Notes: a model not told the origin generated them from the sequence alone. 64,000 bases of DNA from Caulobacter sp. NIBR1757 (GCF_027912495.1 NZ_CP115463.1:620001-684000); one strand, 5' to 3'. Positions 52,267 to 62,090 are shown, counted from the stretch's first letter. Numbers and translations are program-made.

Positions 52267-52893
52267 TCAGAGGCGCCGGTCTATCAGATAAGGCGTGGCC
52301 AGCGCCGAAGGGCGCGCGCCAAAGGCCTCGCTGAAGGCGGCGAGGTTGTCGTGGCCGTCGAGCGGGACGGTCGGCCGGAAGCGCAGATGCTCCCACTGAC
52401 AGTAGAGGGCGATCTCGAACAGGCTGAGCGGGTCGGCCGGTCGGTCGGCCAGCAACGCCGGCAGGCGGGCGTTCAGCCAGGCCATCGTGCCGTCAAGGCC
52501 GCGCTCCGCCTTGACGATATAGGGGTGGTCGGCGGGCACGCCGGTGATGGCGATGCCGAAGACCAGCTGCACCTGGGCCAGCATGGCGTGGGAGAGCAGC
52601 TCCCAGGCGTTCTGCAGGGCCGGGTCCATGGCCTCGGGCCAGAGGATGCGGACCTCTCCGGGGGCGGCCTCGACGATCCGGCGGCAGATGGTCAGGGCGC
52701 CGAAGGTGCGCTCCTCGCCGCGCACGAGGACCGGGAACTTCAGGCCAGGGTGACCGCCATAGTCGGCGGGGTCGAGCCCCTGGATGTCGCCGATCACCTG
52801 GAAGTCGAGATCGACCCCCGCCTCGAAGGCCACCATGCGGACCAGGCGGGTGAAGTGCGAACCGTTGCGGCCGAAGAGTTGCGGGCGGGTCAT
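52267..52893 (-). CDS. Glutathione S-transferase family protein
   Basis: 208 residues. Thioredoxin-like N-terminal domain with RNGSHFTRLVRMVAFEAGVD, the cis-Pro region GLKFPVLV and the glutathione-contacting TFGALTICRRI; helical C-terminal domain follows. Start at the ATG at 52893. Runs in the same direction as the LysR gene 80 bases upstream, which likely regulates it. Confidence 0.8.
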   Translation of the reverse strand: MTRPQLFGRNGSHFTRLVRMVAFEAGVDLDFQVIGDIQGLDPADYGGHPGLKFPVLVRGEERTFGALTICRRIVEAAPGEVRILWPEAMDPALQNAWELLSHAMLAQVQLVFGIAITGVPADHPYIVKAERGLDGTMAWLNARLPALLADRPADPLSLFEIALYCQWEHLRFRPTVPLDGHDNLAAFSEAFGARPSALATPYLIDRRL

Positions 52894-52972
52894 GGCGGGT
52901 CTCGGAGACGGATGGGGCGCCACAGAATCCGCCACGGTCGCGTGGCAGGTGGAGTGGCGGATTCGACAGGTT

Positions 52973-53863
52973 TCAGGCGGGATGCGACAGGCGGGTCATG
53001 GCCTGCTCTGCGGCGACCTGGCCGAGCAGCCAGGTGCGGAAGTTCTGCAGGCGCGGATCACGGGCGCCCCGGGGCGGATAGACCAGCCAGAAGCCGCCAC
53101 GCTCGCTGAACGTCTCGGCCTCATCGAAGCGCCGCAGCCGGCCGGTCAGCACGTCCCGCTCGGCGAAGCGGTCTCCGGCGAAGCAGAGGCCGGCGCCGTC
53201 AAGGGCGGCCTTCAGCGCCAGCGAAACCGTCTCGACCAGCACGATTGGGGCGGTGGCGGCGACCGGGGGCCTGGGGCCCGCACACCAGTCGCGCCACTCC
53301 TGCTGGCGCAGGCGGGAGACGAAGATGGGGGCGGTGTCGAGGGCCAGGCTGGGCGGGCCGTAGACGCCCATCCGCTCGTCGAACAGGTGATCACTGGTGA
53401 CGCCGGGCCAGACGCCCTTGCCGATGCGCACGGCGGCGTCGAGGTTGTCGGTGTCGAAGGAGACGACCTGCTGCGAGGCCTCGATCTCCAGCTCGAACCC
53501 GCGACGGGCCAGGGGATAGCTGCTGAGGCGGGGCAGCAGCCACCAGTGGGCGAACAGCTCCAGGACGCTGATCCGAAGAGGGCCGTGGGCGCGGCGGCCG
53601 TGGTGCTCGTCGAGGGCCGCCTCGATCAGGCCGAACCCCTGCACCAGCTTGGGCAGCAGGGCGGCGCCGTCGTCGGTGAGCTTCACGCCCCGGCCGTCGC
53701 GGACGAACAGGGCGACGCCGAGCATGGCCTCCAGCTGGCGCACCTGGTGGCTGACGGCCGAGGCGCTGACGTTCAGCTCAAGCGCCGCCTGCTTGACGCT
53801 CTGGTGACGGGCGGCGGCCTCGAAGGCGCGCAGGGCGTTCAGGGGGATGGATGGACGCGCCAT
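52973..53863 (-). CDS. LysR family transcriptional regulator
   Basis: 296 residues, normal LysR length. N-terminal winged helix: LNALRAFEAAARHQSVKQAALELNVSASAVSHQVRQLEAMLG; the effector domain continues from about 95. The pattern is closest to GcvA-type regulators. It reads toward the GST gene and is divergent from the GlxA-like regulator (about 105 bases between), a normal LysR arrangement. Confidence 0.92.
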   Translation of the reverse strand: MARPSIPLNALRAFEAAARHQSVKQAALELNVSASAVSHQVRQLEAMLGVALFVRDGRGVKLTDDGAALLPKLVQGFGLIEAALDEHHGRRAHGPLRISVLELFAHWWLLPRLSSYPLARRGFELEIEASQQVVSFDTDNLDAAVRIGKGVWPGVTSDHLFDERMGVYGPPSLALDTAPIFVSRLRQQEWRDWCAGPRPPVAATAPIVLVETVSLALKAALDGAGLCFAGDRFAERDVLTGRLRRFDEAETFSERGGFWLVYPPRGARDPRLQNFRTWLLGQVAAEQAMTRLSHPA

Positions 53864-53968
53864 GAGTGGACAATAGCTGAGTTTTTCTCAACCGCCACTG
53901 CGGGATACGCGTTCGACGCCGGCCCCCGCGCGCGCGACGGTGCGGCTCCGTATCGTTTCAAAAGCGTC

Positions 53969-54952
53969 GTGCCCGCCGTGATCAACGTCGATGTCCTTGT
54001 CCTGGCCGGCGCCGCGCCTTCCAGCCTGTCCCTGACCCTCGACCTGCTGGAGACCGCCAACCGGCTGAAACAACAGGACGGCGGGGCGGCGGCGTTCAAT
54101 GTCGCGCTCAGCGGGTCGGGGGCCGGGGCGGCCCGGGACTTTCTGGGGGTGGACTACCCGCGCAATCACGGCGCGGCGCCGGACCTGGTGATCATGCCCA
54201 GCCTGCGTGAGGCCGGGCGAGGGATCAGCGCGGAACGATTCTTTGAGGACGACGCCCTGATCGCCCGGCAAAGGCTGATGCGGGCGGCGGCGGCGGGCGC
54301 CCAGATCGCCACCTCCTGCAGCGGTGTCTTCCTGCTGGCCTCGACGGGTCTGCTGGATGGCCGCAAGGCGACGACCTCCTGGTGGCTGTCGACGGTGTTC
54401 GCGCGCAGCTTTCCGGCGGTGCGCCTGCAGCGGAACGCCAGCGTCGTCATCGACGGGGCCATGGCCACGGCCGGCGCGCCGTTGGCCCAGCTGGACCTCA
54501 TGCTGTCGCTGATCTCGCGCCACGCCGGCGGGGCGCTGGCCGAGCGCTGCTCGCGGCATCTGCTGATGACCGAACACGCCTCCCCCGCCCGCCTGATGGC
54601 CTCGTCCTTCCTGGCGACGTCGGACGAGCGGGTGGCGGCGGCCGAGCGCTGGGCGATGGAGCGGCTGGCGGAGACCTTCGCGGTCGATGACCTGGCCGGG
54701 GCCGCCGGCCTGACCTCGCGCACCTTCGCCCGCCGCCTGCACCGCGCCACCGGCCTGTCGCCGGTGCGCTTCCTGCAGCAGCTGCGGGTGCGGCGGGCGC
54801 TGGACCTGTTGCGGACCACCCGCCTGCCCTTCGACGAAATCGCCCGGCGGGTCGGCTATGCCGAACCTTCCACCCTGCGCCGGCTGTTCCGGCGCGAAGG
54901 GGCGGCCGGCGCGCGCGAGATCCGCGGCGCCGCCCTCACCGCGCAGGTCTGA
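53969..54952 (+). CDS. GlxA-type regulator (DJ-1/PfpI + AraC)
   Basis: 327 residues. GTG start at 53969. N-terminal PfpI-like domain with the Cys in IATSCSGVFLLA, and a C-terminal AraC helix-turn-helix pair with SRTFARRLHRATGLSPVRFLQQLR. Members sense small amines or related ligands. Ends one base before the stop of the convergent hydrolase gene. Confidence 0.88.
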   Translation: MPAVINVDVLVLAGAAPSSLSLTLDLLETANRLKQQDGGAAAFNVALSGSGAGAARDFLGVDYPRNHGAAPDLVIMPSLREAGRGISAERFFEDDALIARQRLMRAAAAGAQIATSCSGVFLLASTGLLDGRKATTSWWLSTVFARSFPAVRLQRNASVVIDGAMATAGAPLAQLDLMLSLISRHAGGALAERCSRHLLMTEHASPARLMASSFLATSDERVAAAERWAMERLAETFAVDDLAGAAGLTSRTFARRLHRATGLSPVRFLQQLRVRRALDLLRTTRLPFDEIARRVGYAEPSTLRRLFRREGAAGAREIRGAALTAQV

Positions 54953-55771
54953 TCAGCCTCCCAGTCGCTGGGTGAAGAAGCCGAGGATTTCGTCGCGCGC
55001 GGCCAGGGTCGGTTGGCCGGCCTCGTCGATCAGATGCACGGTGACGACGCTGTGCGGGGTGGTGACGAACTTCTCGAAGAAGGGCGGTTTGGGTCCGGTA
55101 TTGGCGGCGGCGTCGGGCAGCACCCGGCCGACGAAGCGATCGCCGAGGGCGGCGGCGTAGGCGGCGAAACGCTCGGCCCGGCAGTAGGAGTCGCCGGCGA
55201 AGCGATAGGCCATGACCGTCAGATCCTCGGCCTCGAGCCGCTTCGAGATTGTCGCCAGGTCGCCCGCCGAAATCTCCAGGCCGCCCGGATCGTCCAGCGG
55301 CAGGGAGGGTTGCGACACCACCGGGGCCAGGACCGAGGGCTCCAGCATCATGGTCAGGGCGAAGTTGCCGGTGAAGCACATGCCGATGGCGCCGACGCCG
55401 GGACCGCCACACTCCTCATGCGCCAGCCGGGCCAGGGCCCGCAGCCAGACGGTCACCGGGCTGGAGGCGCCGGCCCCGAAGGCGCGGAACTCGGCGCTGA
55501 CGCAGGCGTGGCGGAAGACGCCGGCCGCCTCGTCCTCGCCGGGGACGGCGCCGTCCTTGCCGAACAGCGAGGGCATGTAGACGGTGAAGCCGGCGTCGCG
55601 GACCCAGCGGGCGAAGCGGGCCACGTGCGGGCTGATGCCCGGCATCTCGGTCATGACGATCACCGCCGGCCCCTTGCCGGCCGTGTGAACGACCTTGGTC
55701 GCGCCCTCCAGGGTGATCTGGCGAGGGTCGAAGTCGGTCAGCAGATCGGGTTCGAGAAGGATGTCGGTCAT
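54953..55771 (-). CDS. Dienelactone hydrolase family protein
   Basis: 272 residues, alpha/beta hydrolase with the Cys nucleophile in GMCFTGN, which marks the dienelactone hydrolase branch rather than the Ser type. Start MTDILLEPDL at 55771; upstream residues in the open frame lack support. It hydrolyses dienelactone or related lactones in aromatic-compound breakdown. The stop abuts that of the GlxA-type regulator tail to tail. Confidence 0.85.
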   Translation of the reverse strand: MTDILLEPDLLTDFDPRQITLEGATKVVHTAGKGPAVIVMTEMPGISPHVARFARWVRDAGFTVYMPSLFGKDGAVPGEDEAAGVFRHACVSAEFRAFGAGASSPVTVWLRALARLAHEECGGPGVGAIGMCFTGNFALTMMLEPSVLAPVVSQPSLPLDDPGGLEISAGDLATISKRLEAEDLTVMAYRFAGDSYCRAERFAAYAAALGDRFVGRVLPDAAANTGPKPPFFEKFVTTPHSVVTVHLIDEAGQPTLAARDEILGFFTQRLGG

Positions 55772-55966
55772 GTCGAGGGGCTCCGGATTGTCGCCCGACC
55801 CTGCCGCCCCGTGGGCGCGCCGGCCAAGCGCGGGACCGGACAACGATCGGGCCGTTCAGGCCAATCGGGCCGCCTGTCCGGACCGGCGCGAAGCTTGTCT
55901 AGATCGCCTCTTCCGCCCGGGCGGCCGGCGGCGATGCTGGCGATCACCTCAATGCAAGGACCCGAC

Positions 55967-56830
55967 ATGCGCCAGTGGTTCATCGACGCCTTCGCCTCAG
56001 GCCCCTTCCGGGGCAATCCGGCGGCCGTGCTCGAGCCCTTCGCCGCCTGGCCGACGGACAGCTGGATGCAGAGCCTGGCGGCCGAGAACAACATCGGCGC
56101 CACCGCCTTCCTGCTGCGCACGCCGGACCCGGCGGGCTTTGGCCTGCGCTGGTTCACCCCGGCCACCGAGGTTCCCCTATGCGGACACGCCACCCTGGCG
56201 GCGGCCCATATGCTGTTCGACGAGCTGGGCCATGAGGCCGCGCGCCTGCGGTTCGAGACGCAGGCCGGGGCGCTGGAGGTGCGGCGGGAGGCTGGCGGCT
56301 ACGAGATGGCGCTGCCCGCCGTGACGCCACGGCGGATCGAGACCCCGCCCGGACTGGCGCGGGCCCTGGGGGCCGAGCCGGTGGCGGTATGGATCGGCAA
56401 CTACCTGGTCGCCCTGCTGGACTCCGCCGAGACGGTGCGGAGGCTGACGCCCGACATCGCCCGGCTGGAAGAGATTTCGCGCGGGCTTGGCGGGCTGGGC
56501 AATGTCGGGGTCGCCGCCCTGACCCGCGGGGACGGCGAACCCGATGTCGTCGACCGCTTCTTCGCCCCGGGGTTCGGCATCCCGGAGGATCCGGCGACGG
56601 GCTCGCTGCACTGCCTGCTGATGCCGATCCTGGCTGAGCAGCTGGGGGTCGAGACCCTGACCTTCCACCAGGCCTTTCCCGGACGCGGCGCCGACCTCAC
56701 CGCCCGCATGAGCGGCGCCAGCGTGCTGATCACCGGCCAGGCGGTGACCATGGCCGAGGCCGTGCTGCGACACGGCGGTCCGCTGCCCGGCTTCCGCATC
56801 GTCCCGCCCTCAAGCCTGCTGAACTGGTAG
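55967..56830 (+). CDS. PhzF family isomerase-like protein
   Basis: 287 residues, two-lobed PhzF fold. Motifs: FRGNPAAV, the catalytic Glu in AENNIGATAFL, LCGHATLAAAHML and IPEDPATGSLHCL. PhzF-like proteins catalyse isomerisations of small acids; a phenazine role is not implied by neighbours. ATG at 55967 with AAGGA upstream. Followed after 7 bases by the cupin gene, so both may be one transcript. Confidence 0.88.
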   Translation: MRQWFIDAFASGPFRGNPAAVLEPFAAWPTDSWMQSLAAENNIGATAFLLRTPDPAGFGLRWFTPATEVPLCGHATLAAAHMLFDELGHEAARLRFETQAGALEVRREAGGYEMALPAVTPRRIETPPGLARALGAEPVAVWIGNYLVALLDSAETVRRLTPDIARLEEISRGLGGLGNVGVAALTRGDGEPDVVDRFFAPGFGIPEDPATGSLHCLLMPILAEQLGVETLTFHQAFPGRGADLTARMSGASVLITGQAVTMAEAVLRHGGPLPGFRIVPPSSLLNW

Positions 56831-56837
56831 CCAAGCC

Positions 56838-57209
56838 ATGCTGTCCCTGCTCCTGCGAGATCCCGTTCCCGAGCTGAAAGCCTGGGGAACGCCTGAGAAC
56901 CTGAGGGGCGAGACCCTGGAGGGCGATGTGCGCCTCTTCGGCCTGCCGATCATGGGCGACGGCCGCTCGGTCCTGTCGGCCGGCTGGTTCGCCGCCACCC
57001 GGGGCCGCTACCGGCTGGTCTATCCGTTTCATGAGCATGCGACCCTGGTCGAGGGCGAGCTGGCCCTGACCAATGAGGCCACGGGCCAGACGGTGCTGTA
57101 CTCGGCCGGCGACAGCTGGGTGATCGCCAAGGGCGAGCCGGTGATCTGGGACGTGCGCAGCCCCCGCGCGGTCAAGCACTACATGGTCTCGTTCCACGAC
57201 CTGGACTAG
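56838..57209 (+). CDS. Cupin domain protein (DUF861/EutQ-like)
   Basis: 123 residues, one cupin barrel: GWFAATRGRYRLVYPFHEHATLVEGELALTNEATG and a GDSWVIAKGEPVIWDV strand pair. Metal ligands are partly replaced. Small-molecule-binding or isomerase role is unspecified. It likely shares a transcript with the PhzF gene. Confidence 0.75.
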   Translation: MLSLLLRDPVPELKAWGTPENLRGETLEGDVRLFGLPIMGDGRSVLSAGWFAATRGRYRLVYPFHEHATLVEGELALTNEATGQTVLYSAGDSWVIAKGEPVIWDVRSPRAVKHYMVSFHDLD

Positions 57210-57289
57210 CCGCCGGGCCGCTCGACATTCCCCCAGCCCCGCAATTGGATGCTAGGTTCGGCGCCAGATTGGAAGGAGCGTGAAGCGGG

Positions 57290-57892
57290 ATGGAGGGATC
57301 GGCGCGCAAGCGGGTTCGACGCAGCGTCGAGGCGTCCCGGCAGACCATCCTGGAGGCCGCCGAGCGGGCCCTGATCGCGGAGGGGCCCCACGGGGTGAAG
57401 GTCCAGACGATCGCGCGCGCGCTGGGTCTGACCGATGCGGCCATCCACTATCATTTCGGCAACCGGGAGGGCCTGCTGGAGGCGCTGCTGCGGTTTTCCG
57501 GCCGCAGGTTCGTCGACGACCTGGCCGCCGCCATGGCGGCGATGGACCCGGCGGCCTTCGATCCCGCCACGGCGGCCCGCATGCTGTCCGACCTCTACGA
57601 CCGCCGGGGGACCGCCAAGCTGATCATGTGGCTGAGCCTTTCGGGGTGGTCGCCGAGCGGGGCCGGGATGCTCGAGCCCCTGGCGCTGGGCGTCCATGAC
57701 TGGCGATCGAGCCAGGCCCGTCAGCGGGAGCTGCCCGCTCCCGACCTGGACGACAGCCGCCGGCTGATCGCGCTGTTGAGCGCCCTGACCTTCACCCAGG
57801 CGCTGACCGGCGAGGCCCTGCCGAGCAGCGTCGGCCTGACGGACCTGTCTTCCGACGACCTGCTGGCCTGGGCGACGTCGCGTCTGGCCTGA
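57290..57892 (+). CDS. TetR family transcriptional regulator (2)
   Basis: 200 residues. HTH: RQTILEAAERALIAEGPHGVKVQTIARALGLTDAAIHYHFGNREGLLEAL. C-terminal ligand domain helical. Start at the ATG at 57290 with GGAG nearby. It is convergent with the NTF2-like gene and could regulate the hydrolase/NTF2 operon. Confidence 0.9.
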   Translation: MEGSARKRVRRSVEASRQTILEAAERALIAEGPHGVKVQTIARALGLTDAAIHYHFGNREGLLEALLRFSGRRFVDDLAAAMAAMDPAAFDPATAARMLSDLYDRRGTAKLIMWLSLSGWSPSGAGMLEPLALGVHDWRSSQARQRELPAPDLDDSRRLIALLSALTFTQALTGEALPSSVGLTDLSSDDLLAWATSRLA

Positions 57893-57896
57893 TGGG

Positions 57897-58352
57897 TCAG
57901 GGTTCTTCCGCCAGATAGCGGGGGTCCAGCCCCTGGCCCCAGTCCGCCATCCAGCGCTCGAAGCTCGCCGCACATTGGGGGTCGTAGATGTCGAGGATTC
58001 GCTCGATCCGGTCGCCGCGATAGGTGGCGATCTCCCACAGGGTCGCCGTCGTCGCGGGCGCGCCGTCCCGCTCGAACCGCATGCCGCTGTGGACCAGGAC
58101 ATTGGCGCCTTCCTGCCGGATCATCGAATCGATGCCGACGGTGCGGATGCAGAGCTTGTCGAACCGCTCGACCGAGTAGCGCAGCGCCGCGAGCATCCGG
58201 TCGCGGCCATGGATCACGCAATGGAAGGGCATGTTCATCACCTCGTAGATGATGTCCTCGTGGAAGTAGTCACCGAGCGGCGCCCAGTCGCCGCTGTCGT
58301 AGGCGGTCTCGAACACGCCGCGCTGCTCGGCATATTTCTGGATCAGGTTCAT
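57897..58352 (-). CDS. SnoaL/NTF2-like protein
   Basis: 151 residues with the alpha+beta cone fold (YDSGDWAPLGDYFHEDIIYEVMN and the terminal IYDPQ strand). Such proteins often isomerise or hydrate small polyketide- or steroid-like intermediates. Start at 58352 with AAGGGACGG. Overlaps the alpha/beta hydrolase stop by ATGA, so it is coupled to it. Confidence 0.8.
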   Translation of the reverse strand: MNLIQKYAEQRGVFETAYDSGDWAPLGDYFHEDIIYEVMNMPFHCVIHGRDRMLAALRYSVERFDKLCIRTVGIDSMIRQEGANVLVHSGMRFERDGAPATTATLWEIATYRGDRIERILDIYDPQCAASFERWMADWGQGLDPRYLAEEP

Positions 58353-59278
58353 TCGCCGTCCCTTTTCGTCTGCGTGAGAAATCCGGCGGCCGCGCTCGCG
58401 GCCAGAACATCCTTCAGCGCCAGGGCCAGGGCGGCCGGCTGGTCTTCCTGAACGTTGTGTCCCGCGCCTGGGATGACGACCCACCGCCCGGCCGGAAAGC
58501 CGGCGGCGAAGGCTTCCAGCCCGGCCTGGGTCAGCACGCGGCTGCGCCCGCCCTTCACGACGAGGACGGGGCATTCGACCAGAGGAGCCAGATCGGTGAG
58601 CTGGGCGAGGCGCGCCAGAATGTGGGGGAAATCGACGGGGACGCGGCGGTCCGCCTTCCAGCCAAACCCCTCGGCGCCGGGCTTCAGCAGCGCTTGATAG
58701 CGGTAGAGCATCAGATCAGGATCCGTCGCCGGGCTGACCGCCAGCGCCTGACGCACCAGGTCTTCCACGCGCGCCACCGGTCTGGCCGCCTCGATAAAGG
58801 CGCGCATACGGGCGCTGGCCTCGAAGTTCACGGCGTTTGCGACGTCGATGAAGGTCAGGCTTTGCAGCCGGGAGCCGAGCGCGAGGGCGGCATGGCCGGC
58901 GACACAGCCGCCCAGTGACATGCCCACCAGATGCACCGTCGTCAGTCCCAGATGATTCGCCAGTTGCAGGACATCGCCCGCCGACCGCTCCACCGAATAG
59001 TCGTCGGCCCATTCGCTCTCGCCATGACCGCGCAGGTCAAGGGCCACACAGCGGACGGCGCCCCCCAGCGCGAGGGCCAGCAGGTCGAAGGTGTGGGCCG
59101 ACAGGGCGCCGCCGTGCAGCAGCACCAGGGTCTCAGACCCGCCCGGCCAGTCCAGGTAATGCAGCCGAACGCCGTCCGAAGCGCGCAGCCAGCCGGATCG
59201 TGGCAACCGCTCGGGCTTGAACGGAATGGCGCGGGCCAAGGCCAGCTTTTCCAGCAGCGCGACAGAGGGAACAGCCAC
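58349..59278 (-). CDS. Alpha/beta hydrolase
   Basis: 309 residues. LLHGGALSAHTFD oxyanion region, GHGESEWADDYS, nucleophile Ser in GMSLGG, and AGHNVQEDQP with the catalytic His. GTG start at 59278 with TGGAGATA upstream is preferred to a frame open further. Likely an esterase or C-C hydrolase of a small catabolic route shared with the NTF2-like protein. Confidence 0.88.
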   Translation of the reverse strand: MAVPSVALLEKLALARAIPFKPERLPRSGWLRASDGVRLHYLDWPGGSETLVLLHGGALSAHTFDLLALALGGAVRCVALDLRGHGESEWADDYSVERSAGDVLQLANHLGLTTVHLVGMSLGGCVAGHAALALGSRLQSLTFIDVANAVNFEASARMRAFIEAARPVARVEDLVRQALAVSPATDPDLMLYRYQALLKPGAEGFGWKADRRVPVDFPHILARLAQLTDLAPLVECPVLVVKGGRSRVLTQAGLEAFAAGFPAGRWVVIPGAGHNVQEDQPAALALALKDVLAASAAAGFLTQTKRDGE

Positions 59279-59475
59279 AGCCGTATATCTCCAGGATCGA
59301 GCCTTACTTAGATATGTCAAAGTAGATTCGCAAGGCGGTCTTGCGGCGCTCGGAGGCGTGTCCAGGCCACCTGGTCCGCTGGCGAAAACGCCGCGAAACA
59401 TTTCGCATCCGACCCTGTTCGCCGGGAGGAGTCCGCCTAGTGTTCCGGTCCCGCCGCGATCACGGAAAGGGCGAC

Positions 59476-59949
59476 GTGCCCGACATCTTCCTCCACGTAC
59501 CGGCCGGCGTTTTCGACGCGCAGGCCCGGGCGAAAATGGCCCGGGCGGTGTGCGCCGCCACGGACCTCATCGACCGGCCGGCGGACGGACGTCAGGGGGC
59601 GGCCTGGGTCGTCGTGGATGAGATCGATGGCGATCATTTCCTGGGTGAAGGCCTGGACCGGGGCGGCGAGACGATCACGATCTCGATCCATGTCTTTCAC
59701 CTGTTCGGGCCGGCGGACGAGGTGGCGCGGGCCGACCTTGCGGAGCTGTTTCACGACCTCTGCAGCGAGGCCCGGCCCGCCGGGGAGCCGAGACCCATTG
59801 CCATCTCCATGACGGTGACGGATGTGACGACAGGTTGGTGGGGTCATGACCGACGGCCCCCGCGGCCGACCCTTGATGGCGCCAGCCTCACGCCCCGACG
59901 GATATCCCCACCCCGCCCCCTGCCACGCCTTGAGACGGAACACCCATGA
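59476..59949 (+). CDS. Tautomerase (4-oxalocrotonate type)
   Basis: 157 residues. GTG start gives Met then PDIFLHVPAG, where the Pro after Met is the catalytic base of the tautomerase family; a longer upstream frame would bury it, so this start is preferred. Beta-alpha-beta core through about residue 105, then a Pro-rich tail. Overlaps the next gene by ATGA. Confidence 0.75.
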   Translation: MPDIFLHVPAGVFDAQARAKMARAVCAATDLIDRPADGRQGAAWVVVDEIDGDHFLGEGLDRGGETITISIHVFHLFGPADEVARADLAELFHDLCSEARPAGEPRPIAISMTVTDVTTGWWGHDRRPPRPTLDGASLTPRRISPPRPLPRLETEHP

Positions 59950-60227
59950 CCTTCGTGCTGATCGTCCATCAGGTCGATGACTACCCGGCCTGGAAGGCCG
60001 TCTTCGACAACGCCGCCGACATCCGCAAGGCGGCCGGCGAAATCAGCTTTCAGGTGCTGACCGCCGACACCGATCCCAACCAGGTGATCCACTTCTCGCG
60101 CTGGCGGAGCCTGGCCGGAGCCCGGGCCTTCTTCGAGTCCGACGAACTGGTCGAGATCCGCCGCAAGGCGGGCGTACACGCCCCGATCTTCACCTATCTG
60201 GAAGAGCGCGACCATGGCGTGCTCTAG
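59946..60227 (+). CDS. Antibiotic biosynthesis monooxygenase (ABM)-like protein
   Basis: 93 residues, dimeric alpha/beta barrel: TFVLIVHQVDDYPAWKAVFD and VIHFSRWRSLAGARAFFESDEL. ATGA overlap with the tautomerase implies joint translation. Small enough for a ligand-binding or heme/quinone-modifying role; no reaction can be named. Confidence 0.75.
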   Translation: MTFVLIVHQVDDYPAWKAVFDNAADIRKAAGEISFQVLTADTDPNQVIHFSRWRSLAGARAFFESDELVEIRRKAGVHAPIFTYLEERDHGVL

Positions 60228-60260
60228 GCGTCCCCAGGCTGACATCGCCGGAGCCGCCGC

Positions 60261-61025
60261 TTGCCGTCGATAGAGAGCGCCGGCCTGTTGCTGGCGGCGG
60301 GGCTGCTGGCCGGGGTCATGAACGCGGTGGCGGGCGGAGGCACCTTTGTCGCCCTGCCGGCGTTGGCCTTCATGGGGCTGCCGCCGACGGTGGCCAATGC
60401 GTCCAGCACCGTCGCCCTGTTTCCGGGCACGCTGGCCAGCGCCTGGAGCTATCGGAAGGACATCCGCCCGTTCGGCCCGGTCCCGACCGCCAGCCTGCTG
60501 TGGTGTAGCCTGCTGGGCGGGCTGGTCGGGGCGGTTCTGCTGCTGCTGACGCCGGAGCGCGCTTTCAGCGCCGTCATCCCCTGGCTGCTGCTGCTGGCCA
60601 CGGCCACCCTGGCGGCCGGTCCGCGGCTGTCCGGCTGGATCAGGACGCGGGGACTTCATGCCGGCCCGCGCTTCGTGCTGGCCGCCCAGCTCGTCCTGGG
60701 GATCTACGGCGGCTACTTCGGCGGCGCGGTCGGCCTGATGATGCTGGCCGCCTGGAGCCTGACCTCCACCGCCGATCTGCGGGCCCTGAACCCGATCCGG
60801 ACCCTGATGGTGGCGGCCGCCAACGGCATGGCCGTGGTCTGTTTTGTCGTGACCGCGAACGTTCGCTGGCCAGAAACCCTGCTGGTCATGATCGGCGGCA
60901 TAGCCGGCGGCTATCTGGGCGCCCAGCTTGGCCGGCGCCTGCCGCTGGTGCTGCTGCGCGGCGTCATCCTGACCATCGCAGTGGTGACCACGGCGCTCTA
61001 CTTCGCCCAGGCCTATCTCAGATAA
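60261..61025 (+). CDS. TauE/SafE family membrane transporter
   Basis: 254 residues, seven or eight membrane segments with the repeated AGGGTFVALPALAF and YFGGAVGLMMLAA motifs of the TauE/SafE (sulfite/sulfonate export) family. TTG start at 60261. Anion specificity cannot be told. It follows the ABM gene after 33 bases. Confidence 0.82.
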   Translation: MPSIESAGLLLAAGLLAGVMNAVAGGGTFVALPALAFMGLPPTVANASSTVALFPGTLASAWSYRKDIRPFGPVPTASLLWCSLLGGLVGAVLLLLTPERAFSAVIPWLLLLATATLAAGPRLSGWIRTRGLHAGPRFVLAAQLVLGIYGGYFGGAVGLMMLAAWSLTSTADLRALNPIRTLMVAAANGMAVVCFVVTANVRWPETLLVMIGGIAGGYLGAQLGRRLPLVLLRGVILTIAVVTTALYFAQAYLR

Positions 61026-61055
61026 GGCCGTCACCCCCGCCGTCCGGATCGGCGA

Positions 61056-62090
61056 TCAGAGGGCTTCCGGACGCGCCAGGATCAGCTTGGTAGGCGGCTG
61101 GGCCAGCCGGTCGATGGCCTCGTTCCAGGGGGCGATGGTGTGGATGGGGTCGAGCATGCCGGGGGCGGCCGCCAGCAGCTCAAGAACCCTGGCCATATGG
61201 GCCTGGGGGTTGTTCCAGCCGATGGTGAAGCGCACGCCCCGGTCATACATGGCGCCCAGCGGCACGGGAGCGTCGCCCAGGTAGACGCCGCAGCTGGCGC
61301 AGCGGCCATAGGGCGCGGTCGACCGGAGCGCCGCGCCGAGCCAGGCCCCGGTGGGATCGCCGCTGGCGTCGACCGTGACCGGATAGCAGCCCATCCGCCG
61401 TGGCGCGGCGGCGCTTTCGATCGGCCGGGCGCCCAGGGCCTCGGCGATGGCCAGGCGGGATGGATCGCTGTCCAGATAGTCGACCTGTTCCGACCCCAGG
61501 GCCACGGCCATGGCGGCGGCGTAGAGGGCGACCGAGGGCGTTCCGCCCCCGCCGGCGACGACCAGCACGGGCGCGCCGGGTTGCTCGTCCAGCCCCTCGG
61601 CCACACAGCGAAAGCCGTCGGACAGGTTGTCGCCGACGCTGGCCGCTGCCGCCGGCGACACATTGGCCGGCAGGAGGGCCATCATGGTGCTGGCGAACGG
61701 CACCCGGATCAGATCGCAGAGGGCCCCGCCCCAGTCGCCGTAGATGCCAAAGCCGAAGGCGGCCTTGGCGTTGACGGTCGTGCAGGCGGTCGGCAGGCCT
61801 CGCCGGCAGGCGGCGCAGGTTCCGCAGGCGATCAGGAAGGCGACCACCACCCGGTCGCCGACGCCAAAGCCGGTGACCTCGTCCCCCAGGCTGACGATTT
61901 CCGCCACGAACTCATGCCCGAAGCAGAAGGGGGCGCGGACCGGCAGCCGGCCGCGCATGTAGAGGACGTCGGCGTCGCAGATCGACACCGCCAGCGGGCG
62001 CACGATGGCGTCTGTGGCGGACAGCAGGCGCGGCGCCGGCGCCTCGCGCCAGTCGAACGTGGTCGGCCCGACGGCCATCAGCTGTTGCAT
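61056..62090 (-). CDS. Zinc-dependent alcohol dehydrogenase (MDR superfamily)
   Basis: 344 residues. Catalytic zinc ligands in SICDADV and GHEFVAEI; the structural zinc loop CGTCAACRRGLPTAC has four cysteines. The NAD(P) motif is GGGGTPSVAL. Oxidises an alcohol or polyol. Start at 62090, ending 14 residues earlier in the open frame. Confidence 0.9.
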   Translation of the reverse strand: MQQLMAVGPTTFDWREAPAPRLLSATDAIVRPLAVSICDADVLYMRGRLPVRAPFCFGHEFVAEIVSLGDEVTGFGVGDRVVVAFLIACGTCAACRRGLPTACTTVNAKAAFGFGIYGDWGGALCDLIRVPFASTMMALLPANVSPAAAASVGDNLSDGFRCVAEGLDEQPGAPVLVVAGGGGTPSVALYAAAMAVALGSEQVDYLDSDPSRLAIAEALGARPIESAAAPRRMGCYPVTVDASGDPTGAWLGAALRSTAPYGRCASCGVYLGDAPVPLGAMYDRGVRFTIGWNNPQAHMARVLELLAAAPGMLDPIHTIAPWNEAIDRLAQPPTKLILARPEAL